A stretch of 64,000 nt of DNA from Proteles cristata cristata (GCA_017311185.1 JAESUZ010001294.1:1240001-1304000); one strand, 5' to 3'. Shown: positions 1-12,250, numbered from the stretch's first letter. Numbers and translations: made by a program. The notes: generated from the letters alone by a model not told the origin.

Positions 1-590
1 CTGTGAAAACCACTGCTCTGTCTCCCTCCCAAGGACCACACCCTGAAGCCGCCTGGCGCTTCCACTCTCCCCCCATCTCTGTTTTAAGTCCACGCTCCTC
101 AGCTCTGCCACCCAGCCTGCACGACACAGCCTCTGCTGCATCTGCCGCCATGGCCATGGCACCGCATGGACCACGCACACTGCGCTCCGTGGAGGTTCCC
201 AGCAGACCAGCCCAGATGACTCCCCATGCTCCTCTCTAAGCTGCCTTCCCCACCACCATGTCCCAGACCAACCACCTCTTGCCCCTTCAGGACTCAGTGG
301 GAGCGCTATTTCCCCCGTCATGCTTTCCCCAGTCCAAACTCCACCCCAACCCTTCACTGCATAAAATCGATGTCCTTCTCTTTTGTCCTTCCACTGGACC
401 CCGTAGAATGTCACAGTAGAATCACCTTTTACAGTACTGACTTGTTCGGGCTGCCCTAATTTACCAGGCTGTAGGCTCTCACAGGGCAGGGATACCTCTC
501 ACGTGTCTTCTATCTCTACAACCTGACACAGTGACACGGTAGGTGTTGAGTAACTTGAAAACCAGAAATAACAAATGAATGAGTGGCTCA
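1..590 (+). repeat. L2-like LINE remnant
   Basis: Pyrimidine-rich text ends with the usual order of an L2 3' end: TAGGCTCTCACAGGGCAGGG, then a CT-rich 'tcttctatctctacaacctgacacagtg' type phrase shortened here, and GGTAGGTGTTGAGTAA followed by AATGAATGAGTGG. The 5' limit is uncertain. This is an old, decayed copy with no coding capacity. Confidence 0.55.
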
Positions 591-1970
591 AACCACTATT
601 GTCAAAGGAAGGAAACTCCCCCTCTCATTAACACGTGTTTAAGTTTGCCTAGATGAAATGCTATATTTTATTAAAAGACTGAGGACATGGCCACCTCCTT
701 CTATGTAAGAATAAAAGTCTCATACCTTGGGAGAGGTCCTTCCTGGTATCAAACACCTAAAGAAGGAACAGGTTCTCAGAATGTTAAGGGGGACCCTACG
801 GGGGCTGCGACTTGGCCTTTATGCTCAAGAGGAGGGAAGAATTATGGGGTCGAGGGTGCACCACGCATGTCTGTCAGAGCTGGAGAGCCACCCAGGCAAG
901 GCTGTGTGTCAGCTGCTCATGGCTACAGGATGGCTTTCCACCTCTCTGCTCAGCACAGAGTGAGATGCGCAGAGAGAGGAGCCTGCCCTCCAGAAGCCAG
1001 GCTGTTTGTATTTCTTATACTCTCCATGTTTATTCCCCTTTTGTTTTGCCTTGGAGCTCAGACAAGTCCCTGTGAGGGGCCCAGCCTCTCTCAGCTGTGC
1101 TAACATGAACCACACAGGGGCCGCCGCGTCCAACAGACCAGCAGCCCCTGGGCCTGGCCTGCGAGGAACCCCAGGAGTCTGAGCCTGTGCGCCCCGGGGA
1201 AGCTGGACCTCCATGAAGGGAGTCGGCAATGAGGCCAGGAGGAAGGCGTCCTTGTCCTGCCTGACCCAGGGGGCTCTGGGTTTCACAGCATCGAGAGAAG
1301 TGCCATTTCTTTGCATCTAGGTACCTGAGTTGAAGGGCCAGGTAAGCAGAAATCAGCTCTCCTGTGGGGAAGATGGGAGGGAGGCTAGTGAGATGGGAGA
1401 TTATTTACTACTAGAGATGATGGATAGGATCAGCGGTAGATGCAAGTCCCTGCACCAGATGCGTTTGAGACAGACTGAGATCCTACGGATTCCTACTACG
1501 TCCAATGAACAATCTCCACATGATTTCAAGGACTTCTTTATGCCACCTTTGCACTTTACACTGCTATCCTATGCCAAAACCAAACCTTACCAAGCCAATG
1601 TTTCGGGGACACACTTACCTGGCCTGTCTCCACACCTAAGACAGGCCTGAAGAAATACAAAGCTAAGTATCAGAGATTCCTGGTTACAAATTGGGGGGGT
1701 GCTGCATCTGAGGTTTGCCTCCACACCAACCCCCCAAATATGCACATTCTTCCTCCCTTTCTCCCCTCATTGAGGAAACAAAGCATTTCCACTTGGTGCC
1801 TTAAGCTGGGGGGAGACGGGAGGGCAATGTTATTTGCAATTACTATCAAGTGAAAGGTTTTTTCCAAAACCCGTTGGTACGACCAAATGCATCTTTTAAG
1901 AAGTTTTTATAAACATTTTTAAAGATGCTAGGCAGTAGGAATCATACCTAGGAATCATCTTTTCTTTTCT

Positions 1971-2164
1971 ATTTTAAATGTTTTGTTTACTTTTGGAGAG
2001 TGTGAGTAGGGGAGGGGCAGAGAGAGAGCGCGAGCGGGACAGAGGATGCAAAGTGGCTCCATGCTAACAGCAGCAAGCCCGATGTGGGGCTTGAACTCAC
2101 AAACCGTGAGATCATGACCTGAGCCAAAGTCAGACCCTCAACCGAGTGAGCCACCCAGGCACCC
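1971..2164 (-). mobile_element. Felid tRNA-derived SINE
   Basis: The reverse complement of the SINE ends with GAGCCACCCAGGCACCC and contains the antisense B-box region near 2090-2120. Flanks AGGAATCATCTTTTC (from about 1951) and AGGAATTATGTTTTC (from 2165) look like a diverged target-site duplication, so this is an older copy. Confidence 0.9.
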
Positions 2165-3235
2165 AGGAATTATGTTTTCACGTGCTTACTAAGTACACAG
2201 AGCCAGGGACTCAAGGGTCCACAGTGCCCTGGTGAGCCGGCAGGTCACCAGAAACTACCGTGGAAAGACAATGTCTTCAGGAACCGGCCAGGGGATTAGT
2301 TCCTCTTAGTAATCCCTTTCCCCCCACACAGTACTTCTGGAACGAGCTTGCTGAGTACAGCACCAGAGAAAACCCGAAGATCACCATGAGGGGAGAATCT
2401 GCAAAGCTGAGCTAGGTCAAGAGCCAAGGAGTGGGGTATGGAGAGGAGACTTACAGTTTATACTGCAGAATATGAAGAAGGTGCTATGACCTTGGAATGA
2501 TCTTCTTAAACCAAAGGAAATTGAGCATTTGATTAGCAGGCAGAGGAGGGAGGAAATGAGAGGCGGTAACCGGAGCCTAGGCCACAGTGCTCCGGCTTTG
2601 CGGTGGGGCACAACAGAAACTCCAGATGCGTGTCGGAGCCTGAGACAGAAGGGCCCTGCCAGCTTCGTGGGGAAGGCCTCGGTCGGCATGCCACTGGAGC
2701 AGGATGTGGGAAGGAAGCATCATGGCGGAGGCGCCCACCCAAGGGGTCATCCCGGAGGAGTCTTTGTGGGGATTTTAGCAGCACCTACTGCAAAGGGTAG
2801 AAGGCAGCTAATGAGGCAGAGCAGACACCCTGCTCCCCTCAGCAAGACTGCACAGGAACCTCTCATCTGGGAGCCAACCCTCCCCCCTCCCCCCCCCTGG
2901 AGAAGAGTAGAATGCAAAGAATGGGGAGAATCCTGACTGAACTAAGCCCTGAACTGATCATGTTAAACATGCGGTGTCTGAGCATCTGAGTCTATGAGAG
3001 CCAGAGCTTGTCCTGTGGCAGCAGACGCGGGGGCTCATGAACCACATCTGGTCATAGGGAAATAAACACCATTTTGCATATCTGCATTGTGACTTATAAA
3101 TTACACATCAGAAACACAACCCACGCATCCTTAAATGGGGGAATAAGGGGCTGGTTAAGTGATGGTACACGTAGACACCGGAGGACTACGCGGCTGTTTA
3201 AAAGAATGAGGCAGACGCATATAGATTGATACAGA

Positions 3236-3340
3236 ATGTGTGAAGTGAAAGTGTACAGTGAAGTGAATGTGTACAATGTGTACAGTGAATGTGGACCGTG
3301 AAGTGAATGTATACAACGTGTACAGTGAAGTGAGAAAGAA
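3236..3340. repeat. Short minisatellite, GTGAAGTGAATGTGTACA-type units
   Basis: Imperfect repeats of about 10-20 bp built from GTGAAGTGAATGT and GTGTACA(GT) recur five to six times. They are responsible for the repetitive Leu-Tyr-Thr-Phe-Thr-Ser reading on the minus strand, which is therefore not a protein. Confidence 0.75.
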
Positions 3341-3584
3341 CAAGTCATAGAAGACACTAAACTGAGGGTATCCATGCTCCTGTCTGTGTGATAAGAAGAA
3401 AGAGAAGAGAGAAAAAAATGTATAAAGTAGATGAAAATGCACACATACAGGATGCATTTCTGGAGGATACGAAGGAAATCTGGGGAATGATTTCTGCTTA
3501 GACGCAGACCCAAAGGGAGGAGTTGAGGCAGACTGATTTGTCATTTCTTATCCTTTGTACTACCGTAAAGAATGTTTTTTCCTG

Positions 3585-4530
3585 TAGTATCCAAAATACA
3601 GAGAGAGCTTATAAAACTCAACACCCAAACAACCAAATGTCCAATTAAAAAATGGGCAGAAGACATGAACAGGCATTTCTCCAAAGAAGACATCCAGATG
3701 GCCAACAGACACATGAAAAGATGCTCATCATCCTTCACCATCAAGAAAATGCAAATCAAAACTACAATGAAATACCGCCTCACACAGTCAGAATGGCTAA
3801 AATCAACAACACAAGAAATAACAGGTGTTGGCGAGGATGTGGGGCAAAAGGAACCCTCATGCAGTGTTGGTGGGAATGCAAACTGGTGAGGTGACGTGCA
3901 GAAAACTGTATGGGGGGTTCCTCCAAAAGTTAAAAACAGAACTGCCCTACAACCCAGCAATCACACCGCTGGGTATCTACCCAAGGAATAAACAAACACC
4001 AGTTCAAAGGGATACACACATCCCTAGTTTATTGTAGCATCATTTACGATAGCCAAGATATGAAAGCAGCCCAAGTACCCATCGACTGATGAACGGATTA
4101 GGAAGATGCTGTATATATACACAATAGAATATTACTCAGCCATAAAGAGAATGAAATCTTGCCATTTGCAAAGACATGGATTAAACCAGAGAGAATAATG
4201 TTAAGCAAAATAAGTCAGAGAAAGACAAATACTATATGATTTCATTCATATATGGAATTTAAGAAACAAAGAAGCAAAGGGAAAAAAAACCAAGAGAGGG
4301 ACAGGCACAGATCAAGAAACAGACTCTTACTTTGTATAGAACTGATGGTTACCGGAGGGGAGGTGGGGAGGGGGGAGGGGTGAACTAGGTGATGGGGATT
4401 AAGGCGGGCGCTTGCTGTGATGAGCCCCGGGTGGTGTATGAAAGTGTTGAATCACTCTATTGTACACCTGAGACTAATATAACACTGTATGCTACCTACA
4501 CTGGGATTAAAATAAAGGCTTAAAAAAATG
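3585..4530 (+). mobile_element. L1 3' end, carnivore type, 5'-truncated
   Basis: The first part translates as the C-terminal region of L1 ORF2 (for example [20 protein letters not shown]). It is followed by the conserved ATATGGAATTTAAGAAACAAA-like region, a G-rich 3' untranslated part (4350-4385) and the tail phrase ACTAATATAACACTGTATG ending in AATAAAGGC and a short A run. It looks older than the 6616-7112 copy. Confidence 0.85.
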
Positions 4531-5186
4531 TGTTTCTCTGCCTTCTGCACAGGCTTTCAATATATGAAAGCGATAGAAAACTAAGTTTTTCCACTGAATT
4601 TTTAAAGCTGTGGATGGACATGGGAGGATCATAAGGAGCAAATACAGAAACCTCCCCTCAGGGCCCTCCCTGAGGCGATGTCTGTTATAAAAACAGCATT
4701 ACAAAGAGAAAGGAAGTGAGGAACCTTAATACTTAAACATGCAGACATTTTGACCGGATATAAAATACCCACTCATAAAAACGCTGTAAGTCCCAAAGAC
4801 TGAGGGGGCAGAAATCATTAGGGGACCAAACGTTCTTCTGAAATGTCACTGTCAATAACTGACAAGTCATACACTTCCAGAAAGACTTTAGGTCACCGAA
4901 GGCCATCACCAGCCTCATGTCCACGTAGGAGCTTCTTAAGAGTCTAGACATGCTTGGGCAACACACTCAATGTAAGGAACAGCAATGGCTGTGAGGTTCA
5001 GTGTAGTCCTTTCGGTGATGACCCAACACTCCAGCGCATATTCCCCGGTTCCTAACCTCATTTCTACCCATCGGGTACCCAAGTCAGGCTCAGCAAGCTC
5101 ACGCCACTTTTGACTTCTCTCTCCACTGGATTATCTTTCTTAACACAGCACAGGTCATTACCCTCTATTTCAAAACACCTGTCAGA

Positions 5187-5370
5187 GTGCCTGGGAGGGC
5201 TCAGTTAGTTGGATGTCCAACTCTGGATTTCAGGATCGAGCCCCTCGTTGAGCCCTGCACTGGAGTCTGCAATGACAGCTCAGGGGCCTGCTTGGGAGTC
5301 TCTCTCTGCCCCTCTTCCTTCTCACATTCTCTCCCTCACCCCTCAAAATAAATAAACTTAAAAAAAAAAA
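5187..5370 (+). mobile_element. Diverged carnivore SINE
   Basis: It starts GTGCCTGGGAGGGCTCAG, keeps the CAGGATCGAGCCC box and ends in TCAAAATAAATAAACTT plus an A run. Many substitutions and a missing segment suggest an old subfamily. Confidence 0.8.
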
Positions 5371-5399
5371 TCCTCATGGCTCATCTCTGCCTAGAAACT

Positions 5400-5660
5400 A
5401 AAGTTCAAATCTAGAAGGTTTTAAGGAACATCAATCAGTAGGTGCTATGTTACATTCTTCATCATCTGGTCCCCATCTTAACAGCCTCAAGTCCCATCTT
5501 CGTGTCCGCCTCCTGCCCCAACCCTCCACTTTCCAGGCTCAGCGGATCACTGGGCGCTTCTCAAACACACCGAGAGCTCTTGTGCCTCCAAGGTCCCGCC
5601 TGGAATTCTACGCTTCCTCCTTCTGCACTGGAATGGCTTTCCAAGCTCAACGTAAATTAT
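5400..5660 (+). repeat. Possible L2 remnant
   Basis: The stretch is C- and T-rich, with phrases such as CACTTTCCAGGCTCAG and TCCTTCTGCACTGGAATGG that are reminiscent of L2 3' regions. There is no clear terminal motif, so assignment is tentative. Confidence 0.3.
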
Positions 5661-6600
5661 CAGCGCCTCGTGTGCCTCCCCTGAGCTACCCCCACAGTTA
5701 GTCCTGTCGGGGACAGTCTGCACACCTGCTAGTGGCAGCAGAAACGCTGAATCTGGGCAACATCCTACCTATAGGGTGCCCGGCTCCCTCGGGAGTCTTC
5801 TGGTTCTCCAGGGCAAGGCTCGCCAGCTTCTTCCCTGTGTGCATAATCTTCGAGACCAGCAGAGGCCCTGACCCCAGGCACTCTGTGAACATCTGTCCAG
5901 ACAACGTACCTGAGAGACCACAGCTTAATTGCTCCACATTCTAAGCAATGGGCCAATAAAGCCCAGCTCCGTGGATCAATTAGCAGAGAAGAAAAGACTC
6001 TGAGTTCCGCTAAGCAAGAAAGGAAGACAGCCCTACACATCTGGTGGAGCAAAGGGAACTGGTAACATTGAAAGTCAGTTACCACTGGCCACCACCTAGA
6101 AAGACCTCAGAGCCCCAGTTCCAGGGGAGAGAGAATTTAAGGGAACAGCAGCTGGAGAGCAGACCTGTGTGCTCACCAAGGAGCCCCGTGATCCAAGGCA
6201 AGCTGGATGGAAAAGAGTCTGCTGCCTAAAACTGTAAAAGAGAGCCCCGGAGTCCTGAAACTCGCCCTGCCCCACTCTGAGCAATGCAGCCTGCCAAAGG
6301 GAGACGGGTTAGCGTGTGCTACATTCAAAGAGGCTGCGAGCAAGTGGTTTAGGTTGAGTGCAAATGTCCTCTCGGAAGCTCGGAAGACTGGAACTCCAGC
6401 CAGAGCTGTTCCAGGCAATACGTTATCTGGGGTCTGCAGGAGGTAAGCAGTGAAACTCTGACCGCTTAGCGAAATAAAAATTAAGATGATGACAACAAAA
6501 GCTTTGCTGGTTTCCTACTGTAGGGCAGATGCTGTCATGTACATTAGGAGGTATGGCCAGATCTGTTGCTGCTCCTCAGAAAGTATTTAAGGCCTACATT

Positions 6601-7127
6601 TAAAGACCAGCATGAAAATAGAGGTACATGTACCCTAGTGTTCATAGCAGCACTCTCCACAATAGCCAAATCATGGAAAGACCCTAAATGCCCATCAACT
6701 GACGAATGGATCAAGAAGATGTAGTTTATCTATACCATGGAATACTACATGGCCATGAGAAAGAATGAAATGTGGCCATGTGTAGCAACATGGATGGACC
6801 TTGAGGGTGTTATGCTGAGCGAAACAAGTCAGGCAGAGAAGGACAGATACCATGTGTTTTCACTCATATGTGGAACAGGAGAAACTTAACAGAGGACCAT
6901 AGGGGAGAAGGGGAAAATATAGTTAAGGAGAAGGAGGGACGCAAACCATAAGAGACTTAAATACTGAGAACAAACTGAGGGTTGATGGGGGTGGGGGAGA
7001 GGGGGGGAAAAGGGTGACAGCCATGGAGGAGGGCACTTGTTGGGATGAGCACTGGGTGTTATATGGAAACCAATTCGACAATAAACTATAATAAAAAAAT
7101 AAAATAAATAAATAAAGACCAGCATGA
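6601..7127 (+). mobile_element. Young felid L1 3' end with 15-bp target-site duplication
   Basis: The element body is 6616-7112, about 497 bp. It holds the end of ORF2 (GTTCATAGCAGCACTCTCCA and on), the felid L1 3' untranslated region with G-rich tract at 6988-7010, the end phrase GGGTGTTATATGGAAACC and an A-rich tail. Flanking copies of TAAAGACCAGCATGA at 6601-6615 and 7113-7127 are a perfect target-site duplication, so this is a bona fide 5'-truncated insertion. Confidence 0.95.
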
Positions 7128-7537
7128 GAATCGGTGGACAGGTTTGCTCCGAGTCTTCAGGGAAGAAGGATCTGGAAGAATTATCCATGGGGGAGGGAAG
7201 GCAGAGGGGAAAAGAAGGAGAAGGTACATTTGTGCTAAGGAGAGAAAGGAAAGAGGTCTTTTCACAAATGGATTCAGGAACACTACGAGGACGCCAGAAG
7301 CAAGCCACCGAGCAAGGGAAACAGAAAGGTGGTTTTAGAGCAGCTTGGAGTTTGAAAGGGCTTTTCTGTCTCAGGGAGCCAGGTCTCAAGAAGATTCTGT
7401 CCCCAGGGACCCACCTGCTGGCCTCCCAGGACGTGAGGTCCATAGGGATGCCCCCTCCACACACAGCCGTAAAAATAAAACCGAGGAGAAGCCTTCAGAA
7501 CAGACCCAGCCCTTCTGGAGCAATCCTGGGAGAGGAT

Positions 7538-7642
7538 TCAGGTTCTTTTTTTTTTTTTTTTCTACAAATAGTTTATTGTCAAGTTGGTTTCCATATAACA
7601 CCCAGTGCTCATCCCCACAAGTGCCCCCCTCCATCAGGTTCT
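7538..7642 (-). mobile_element. Very short L1 3' end insertion, 87 bp
   Basis: A poly(T) run, then TAGTTTATTGTCAAGTTGG and GTGTTATATGG in antisense, is the extreme 3' end of the felid L1. TCAGGTTCT is repeated at 7538-7546 and 7634-7642. The insert is therefore an extremely 5'-truncated retrotransposition on the minus strand. Confidence 0.9.
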
Positions 7643-8599
7643 GATGCCATCACCAGGCTGCTACATCTTGTTTAGAGTATTGTGTTTGAAAACCAGCCAC
7701 GTGTCCCTAAGAGTCCGTCATCACTGTGCTCACTGGTGCTGCTATGCTGCTGAGTGATCTTGGGTTTCCAGGACCAACCCACAGGTGCTTTTACTCAGTG
7801 AGGGCTCAGAGAGGGTGGAATAAAGACAACCGAGCGGGTGTTGGAGCAAACCAATTTCAGGCCAATGGAAAGCAATGGTGTCCAGTGGCCCCAGGGCACC
7901 CCTTACTGTTGAGCAGAGTGTTCACTGCACCAGAACGTCTGGATCAAGGACATCCAGTGCGTTCTCCCGGCGGAGAGAAGAACCTGGCTAGAGGAAGGGG
8001 AGCCTTTGTGGATTCACATAAAAGCAGAAAATGCGCCAGCGGAGGTCCAACAGAGAGGCGTTTCCAGCTGAGGCTGAGTTAACACTAGGGAGCTCAGAGC
8101 CAAGATGACGGCCCCGTCCTGCTGGGCAGGGCATCCCTGAAAAGTGAGGGGGTATGAAACCGACAAGGGCAAAAGTGTGTCATATGGATTAAATGAGAGA
8201 AAGGGTAAGTGACTAGCGAAGGGCTTGGCCCTCAGCGGCGCTCCGTTTCAGTGGCTGCGCTTTGCGAAGGCGAGAGGCCCGGAGCCTCCAGCCCTGACAT
8301 GTGTGGGCCACTGCAGAGGCAGCCAAGTGTGGGCTGAGCGGTTCGGAGCCGGCTTTGCGTGAAAGAACAGTAAACGCATTCACTTCTCCAGTGTCACTGA
8401 CAGGAGTCCTCTCGGGAGTCTAAGCCGTTGCTGGTGTGGGATGTAATCCGAACTTGAGCAGTCCTCAAGGACTACGGGGGCTTAGGGGGAACCAAGCGAG
8501 ATTACCTATGGGGCACGGTGCCTGGCCTGGGTAGGTGCTAAGCAAATGTGAGCTCTAACCCTTCCCTCCTGGAGACTCCCAAACAGTGCCCCCTGCCCC

Positions 8600-8885
8600 A
8601 GAGCCTGACCCCCGGCCGGTCGAAGCAGGCCGAAGAACGATTTGCTCTGCGTCCTGTTGAATTCATTAATATAACAGCAATCGTGATTATAATGCCTCTT
8701 GCATTTCCTGACTCTCTTTTGTTGTGAAAGACCCACGGAGGAAGCAGTGGTATTTCTCTCCTATTTTGGGTGCCTCTCCTGAGCTGTTTATGCCTTTCTA
8801 TGCACCCACATACCATATGCCCATTTCATGTTTTTCTTTCTTATAATAAAGAAATATGAACTATTTCAAGCATAATAACCACGTG
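8600..8885. other. Repeat-free AT-rich stretch, possible conserved non-coding element
   Basis: The stretch has no recognisable repeat and holds homeodomain-like TTCATTAATATAAC, GCAATCGTGATTATAATGCC and ATTTCATG-type motifs. This is the texture often seen in conserved non-coding elements. Conservation cannot be judged from a single sequence. Confidence 0.25.
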
Positions 8886-9039
8886 TGAAGATGCATAACT
8901 TTCTTCTTTGCATTAGGGGAAGTATTTAGCTGCAGGTCTGTCACTCTCGGTGAACTGGAAGAAAGAGGGATTTGCTCTGGAGTTTTACTCCACCCCCCCC
9001 AAATATACTTAAATAAATTCAGTATTCAGATCATGATGA

Positions 9040-9190
9040 TTTACATAGCACCTGCCGAATGGTTTTCGCATGTTATCCCGCTTACCCACCGCTGCTAACG
9101 GCACAGTGGGTCATTACTGCTATTATATACACAAGGAAACTGAGTCTATAAGACATTAAGCAACGTGTCTGAGCTGTAAGTCTGCACGAA
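9040..9190 (-). repeat. MIR SINE remnant
   Basis: The antisense MIR order is visible: TTTACATAGCACCTGCC, then TATTATATACACAAGGAAAC TGAG with a space marking where I break the text, then AAGCAACGTGTCTGAGCTG. It is old and diverged. Confidence 0.6.
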
Positions 9191-9679
9191 TGGACATTAT
9201 TGTAATATTAACAAATGTTACTGAACGAATGCATGCTAAGCTCTTACGGAGCTCACACAGCTGCAATATAGCACAGCTTATAAATACCAAAGCCATTCAC
9301 AAAGGATTACAGGGATGGACTGTTTGGAATGAGAATTTACTGGAAAACAGGGGGGGAAAATTACTGTTTGCTTCCAAATCTAGAAAGGAATCATTTTCAG
9401 CACTATCCCACAATGCCCTGCATTCCAATGGCTGAGGGGAAGGGAAATCCTAGCTCACCGCTGCTGGGTGCATTTGGCCCAGAGGGGACCAAATGTTTCT
9501 GGATGGAAAAGATTGAGGAGGGAATACAGACCGTATTGTGTGGCTGAAGACCCGAAGTCAGAGCACGAGGAGGGAAAGGAAGGCTCTAAGGGCAAGTTCT
9601 AATCTTGGCCCAGGCCTGACCCAGGGGGCACTGGCGTGAGAAAGGAGTGAGGGCAGGAAGGGAGAAAAACAGAATGGTG

Positions 9680-9805
9680 AACAGGCTTGGAGCTAGACTC
9701 TCCTTGGAATCCCTACTCTGCGGCCTACCAGCTCGGGGACCCTGGGCTGGTCCTCTGTCTCTCTGGGCACAGGGTTCTATTCATTAAAAAAGGGACTATA
9801 TGGAC
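9680..9805 (+). repeat. MIR SINE remnant
   Basis: The MIR core in sense is recognisable: GGAATCCCTACTCTGCGGCC, then a 'ggaccctgggctggtcctctgtctc' type passage matching 'acttgggcaagttacttaacctc' in position, then CATTAAAAAAGGGACTATA. Confidence 0.45.
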
Positions 9806-9834
9806 ACTTGATGCATCAGGGCCCCTTCCTTGTA

Positions 9835-10295
9835 CACCATGTTTTCCCCACGTTCCTGTAACAAACTATCACAAACTTGCTGGCGTAAAACAACAGAAAT
9901 TCAGCCTCTCCTACTTCTCGAGACCACAAGTTTGAAATCAGTATCAACCGGAAGTCAGCAGGGCTGTGCCCCCTCAGGAGGCTCTAGGGGAGAAGGCATC
10001 TGTTTCCTGGCCTCTTCCAGCTTCTAGTTGCTGAGGCATTCCTTGGCTAGTGGTCCCAACCCTCCAATCTTCCAGAAGAGTATCCTCCAATCTCTTCCTC
10101 CAATCTCTGTCTTCACATCACCTTCTCCTGGTATGAGTCTCTCTCTGGTGATGGCTTAAAAGGACATTCTGGGTCACAAGATCCTTAACGTAATCACACC
10201 TGCAAAGTCCCTTTTCCTAAAGAAGTTGGCATTTGCAGGCTCCGGGAATTAGGACCTGGTATCTTTCAGAGGGCCATTATTCAGCCTGTGACGCA
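9835..10295 (-). repeat. MLT1-type MaLR LTR remnant
   Basis: The antisense text follows the MLT1 order: CTGTAACAAACTATCACAAA, GGCGTAAAACAACAGAAATT, CAGCAGGGCTGTGCCCCCTC, GGAGGCTCTAGGGGAGAAGG, CATTCCTTGGCTAGTGG, CTGTCTTCACATCACC and a final ATTATTCAGCCTGTGACG. This is a solitary old endogenous retrovirus-like LTR with no coding part. A short CTCCAATCT tandem lies at 10083-10110. Confidence 0.75.
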
Positions 10296-10529
10296 CAGGA
10301 AACCCTCAATAAACATCACTTGTGACTGTTCTCATTACCGTCAACAGAGGGGAACCAGAAGGCCGTAAGGAGCTGTTAGCACTTGGCCGTGAGAAACAAA
10401 GAGGCCACAGATGGCACTTGTTCCTCAGACCCTGTCACATACACGTGAATCACCTGGATCCCCATTATGGGCTTGGAGTGGCAGTGAAAAGACTGGGGAC
10501 ACGGAGGTCAGGCAAGCCTGCGTTCAGAG

Positions 10530-10690
10530 CCCACTCTGCCCCTTACAGGAGCATGATGCCAGAGATCTCTCTCCCTCAGCTCAGAACCCTTACCTGTAAA
10601 ACGCGACTGGCTCAAATCACACACATAAATGACGAGGCACGTACCAGGTGCTGTAAAACGGCTATCATCACAACAGCTCAATCAGCAACG
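10530..10690 (+). repeat. MIR SINE remnant
   Basis: The sense order AGAGCCCACTCTGCCCCTTA, CAGCTCAGAACCCTTACCTG and TAAAACGCGACTGG fits a diverged MIR core, followed by the AGGCACGTACCAGGTGCTG element. Confidence 0.45.
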
Positions 10691-11289
10691 TGCAAGGAGG
10701 ATCTGGGAAGGAGACGACAGTAACCCACGCATCCAGAATGTGTCCCCCATCCGGTCCTCACACGAAGGCAGCTCAGGTTGCCACCAGGCGTGCATCCAAA
10801 GAGGAGCCCTCGGGGTCCCAGATGCAAAGCTGAGATCCCCTTTCTGGGACACACATATTGCAGTCAGATTTTTTCCATAGCCCATCATATCTTTCTTCTG
10901 GAACCTGGGGTTATGAATGACTTGGAGGAAGTTCAATGCGGCATTCTTATGGCAAATGTGATCTCTGTTCTGATAACTAATGAAATACTTCTGACATTTA
11001 ATGAAATGCCACAAGAAATGAACAAGGGCTCTTTGGAGCCTTGTCTGAGATCAGAGTAACTCAAGCTTAAAATCTGGCTCCAATCTTTCCTAACCTACAG
11101 GCAGAAACGTACATACCAGTGGGCCCCGCTCTGCTACAAAGCTCACTCACTGAAAAGGGCCAAGGTTTCTGATTTAGAAACTGAAGCGTATTAAAACACC
11201 GTTTATCTGGTTAGCATCAACGGGTAACCTCTTGTCAAACAATTCAAGAACTAAGTGGAAATCCTGCTTCGGAAGGGAAAGAAACAAAG

Positions 11290-11690
11290 CTTTCCCTGCA
11301 GGAGGAAGATTTTTTTTAAATCGCCAAGAATGCAGTGTGCATTTCAAATAGATGTACCTGTTTGCTCTGCTAACTGCCCGGGATCACCGGGGAGGGTTTT
11401 CAAGGAGAAATACAGACAAGGCCAGAGCTTTCCCTCCTCCCTGCCAGGTGGTTTCTGCCTCCCTGAATGTAACAAGACTCCCTAGATATCGATGGAGGGT
11501 CAGGAACATTGCACGCGGCTCTGTGAAGTTTAATTAATAGCAAATTTGCCTCTCCAGCATCATGAAGGGGTCTGCTCGGCTCCAGGGGCCCTCAGGACAG
11601 AAATACCACATTGCTCCAGAGTTATTAACGATGAAATGCAAATCGCCTCTGAGAAAGTGAGAAGAAAAAAACAAATGATTCCTATTCACA
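11290..11690. other. Repeat-free stretch, possible conserved non-coding element
   Basis: There are no repeat signatures. It contains GAAGTTTAATTAATAGCAAA, a POU-type octamer in GAAATGCAAATCG (about 11634-11645) and GAGTTATTAACGATG. Such motif clustering in an intron is compatible with an enhancer, but this is texture-based inference only. Confidence 0.25.
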
Positions 11691-11787
11691 CCCAGGGATA
11701 GTTCCCCAGGGAGGCAGGAAAGGGTAGGTGAAGCCTGTGATCTAGGCCTGATCCTGTCTGTCCTGCTTCTAAATGAATGGACCTTCC

Positions 11788-11792
<5 letters not shown>

Positions 11793-11826
<34 letters not shown>

Positions 11827-11850
11827 CACGCACACACGCACGCACGCACA
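11793..11850. repeat. (CA)n microsatellite
   Basis: An uninterrupted ACAC run is followed by imperfect CACGCACG units. It creates His-Thr and Cys-Val reading frames on both strands that are not genes. Confidence 0.95.
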
Positions 11851-12089
11851 CAAGAAATTACAGAAAGAAACACAGGCTCTAAAACCCAAAGATTATACTG
11901 TTTCCCAGAAAAACAGAAGGGAAAAAAACCACACTTTCCCTACTCCTCCCTTAAGTGTTCTTCCTTGGGCATTCACTATTAATCAAGGACGGTGACCATA
12001 ATAAAACTGAAGGTATAGATGCCCGACAATAAAATAACAATGACAAGAAAGTAATCAAGCCGAGTTGTTTTAGAGCACGGCTTACACTT

Positions 12090-12250
12090 CTCAAAGTACT
12101 TGTACAGCTGTTACCTCTTTGGCCCTCTCAATGGGCTGAGGTGGCAGACAAGGGACATATAATTATCCACATTTTATAGATTAGATTAAGTGATTCCCGA
12201 AGGTCATCCACTTAGCAGATGACAGAGCAGAGACAGGAAGTGGGATCTAA
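12090..12250 (-). repeat. MIR SINE remnant
   Basis: The antisense MIR order is clear: TCTCAAAGTACTTGTACAGC, ATTATCCACATTTTATAGAT, then AGGTCATCCACTTAGCAGAT and GCAGAGACAGGAAGTGGGAT. Confidence 0.6.

Noticed and set aside
3094..3544. Repetitive Ser-Leu-Tyr-Thr frames on the minus strand
   Set aside because: They are translations of the minisatellite at 3236-3340.
7124..7675. 183-residue open frame on the plus strand
   Set aside because: It runs from an L1 tail, through unique DNA, into the antisense L1 fragment at 7547. The poly(T)-encoded Phe run shows that it is not a protein.
11686..11995. Cys-Val and His-Thr repeat proteins
   Set aside because: They are translations of the CA microsatellite.
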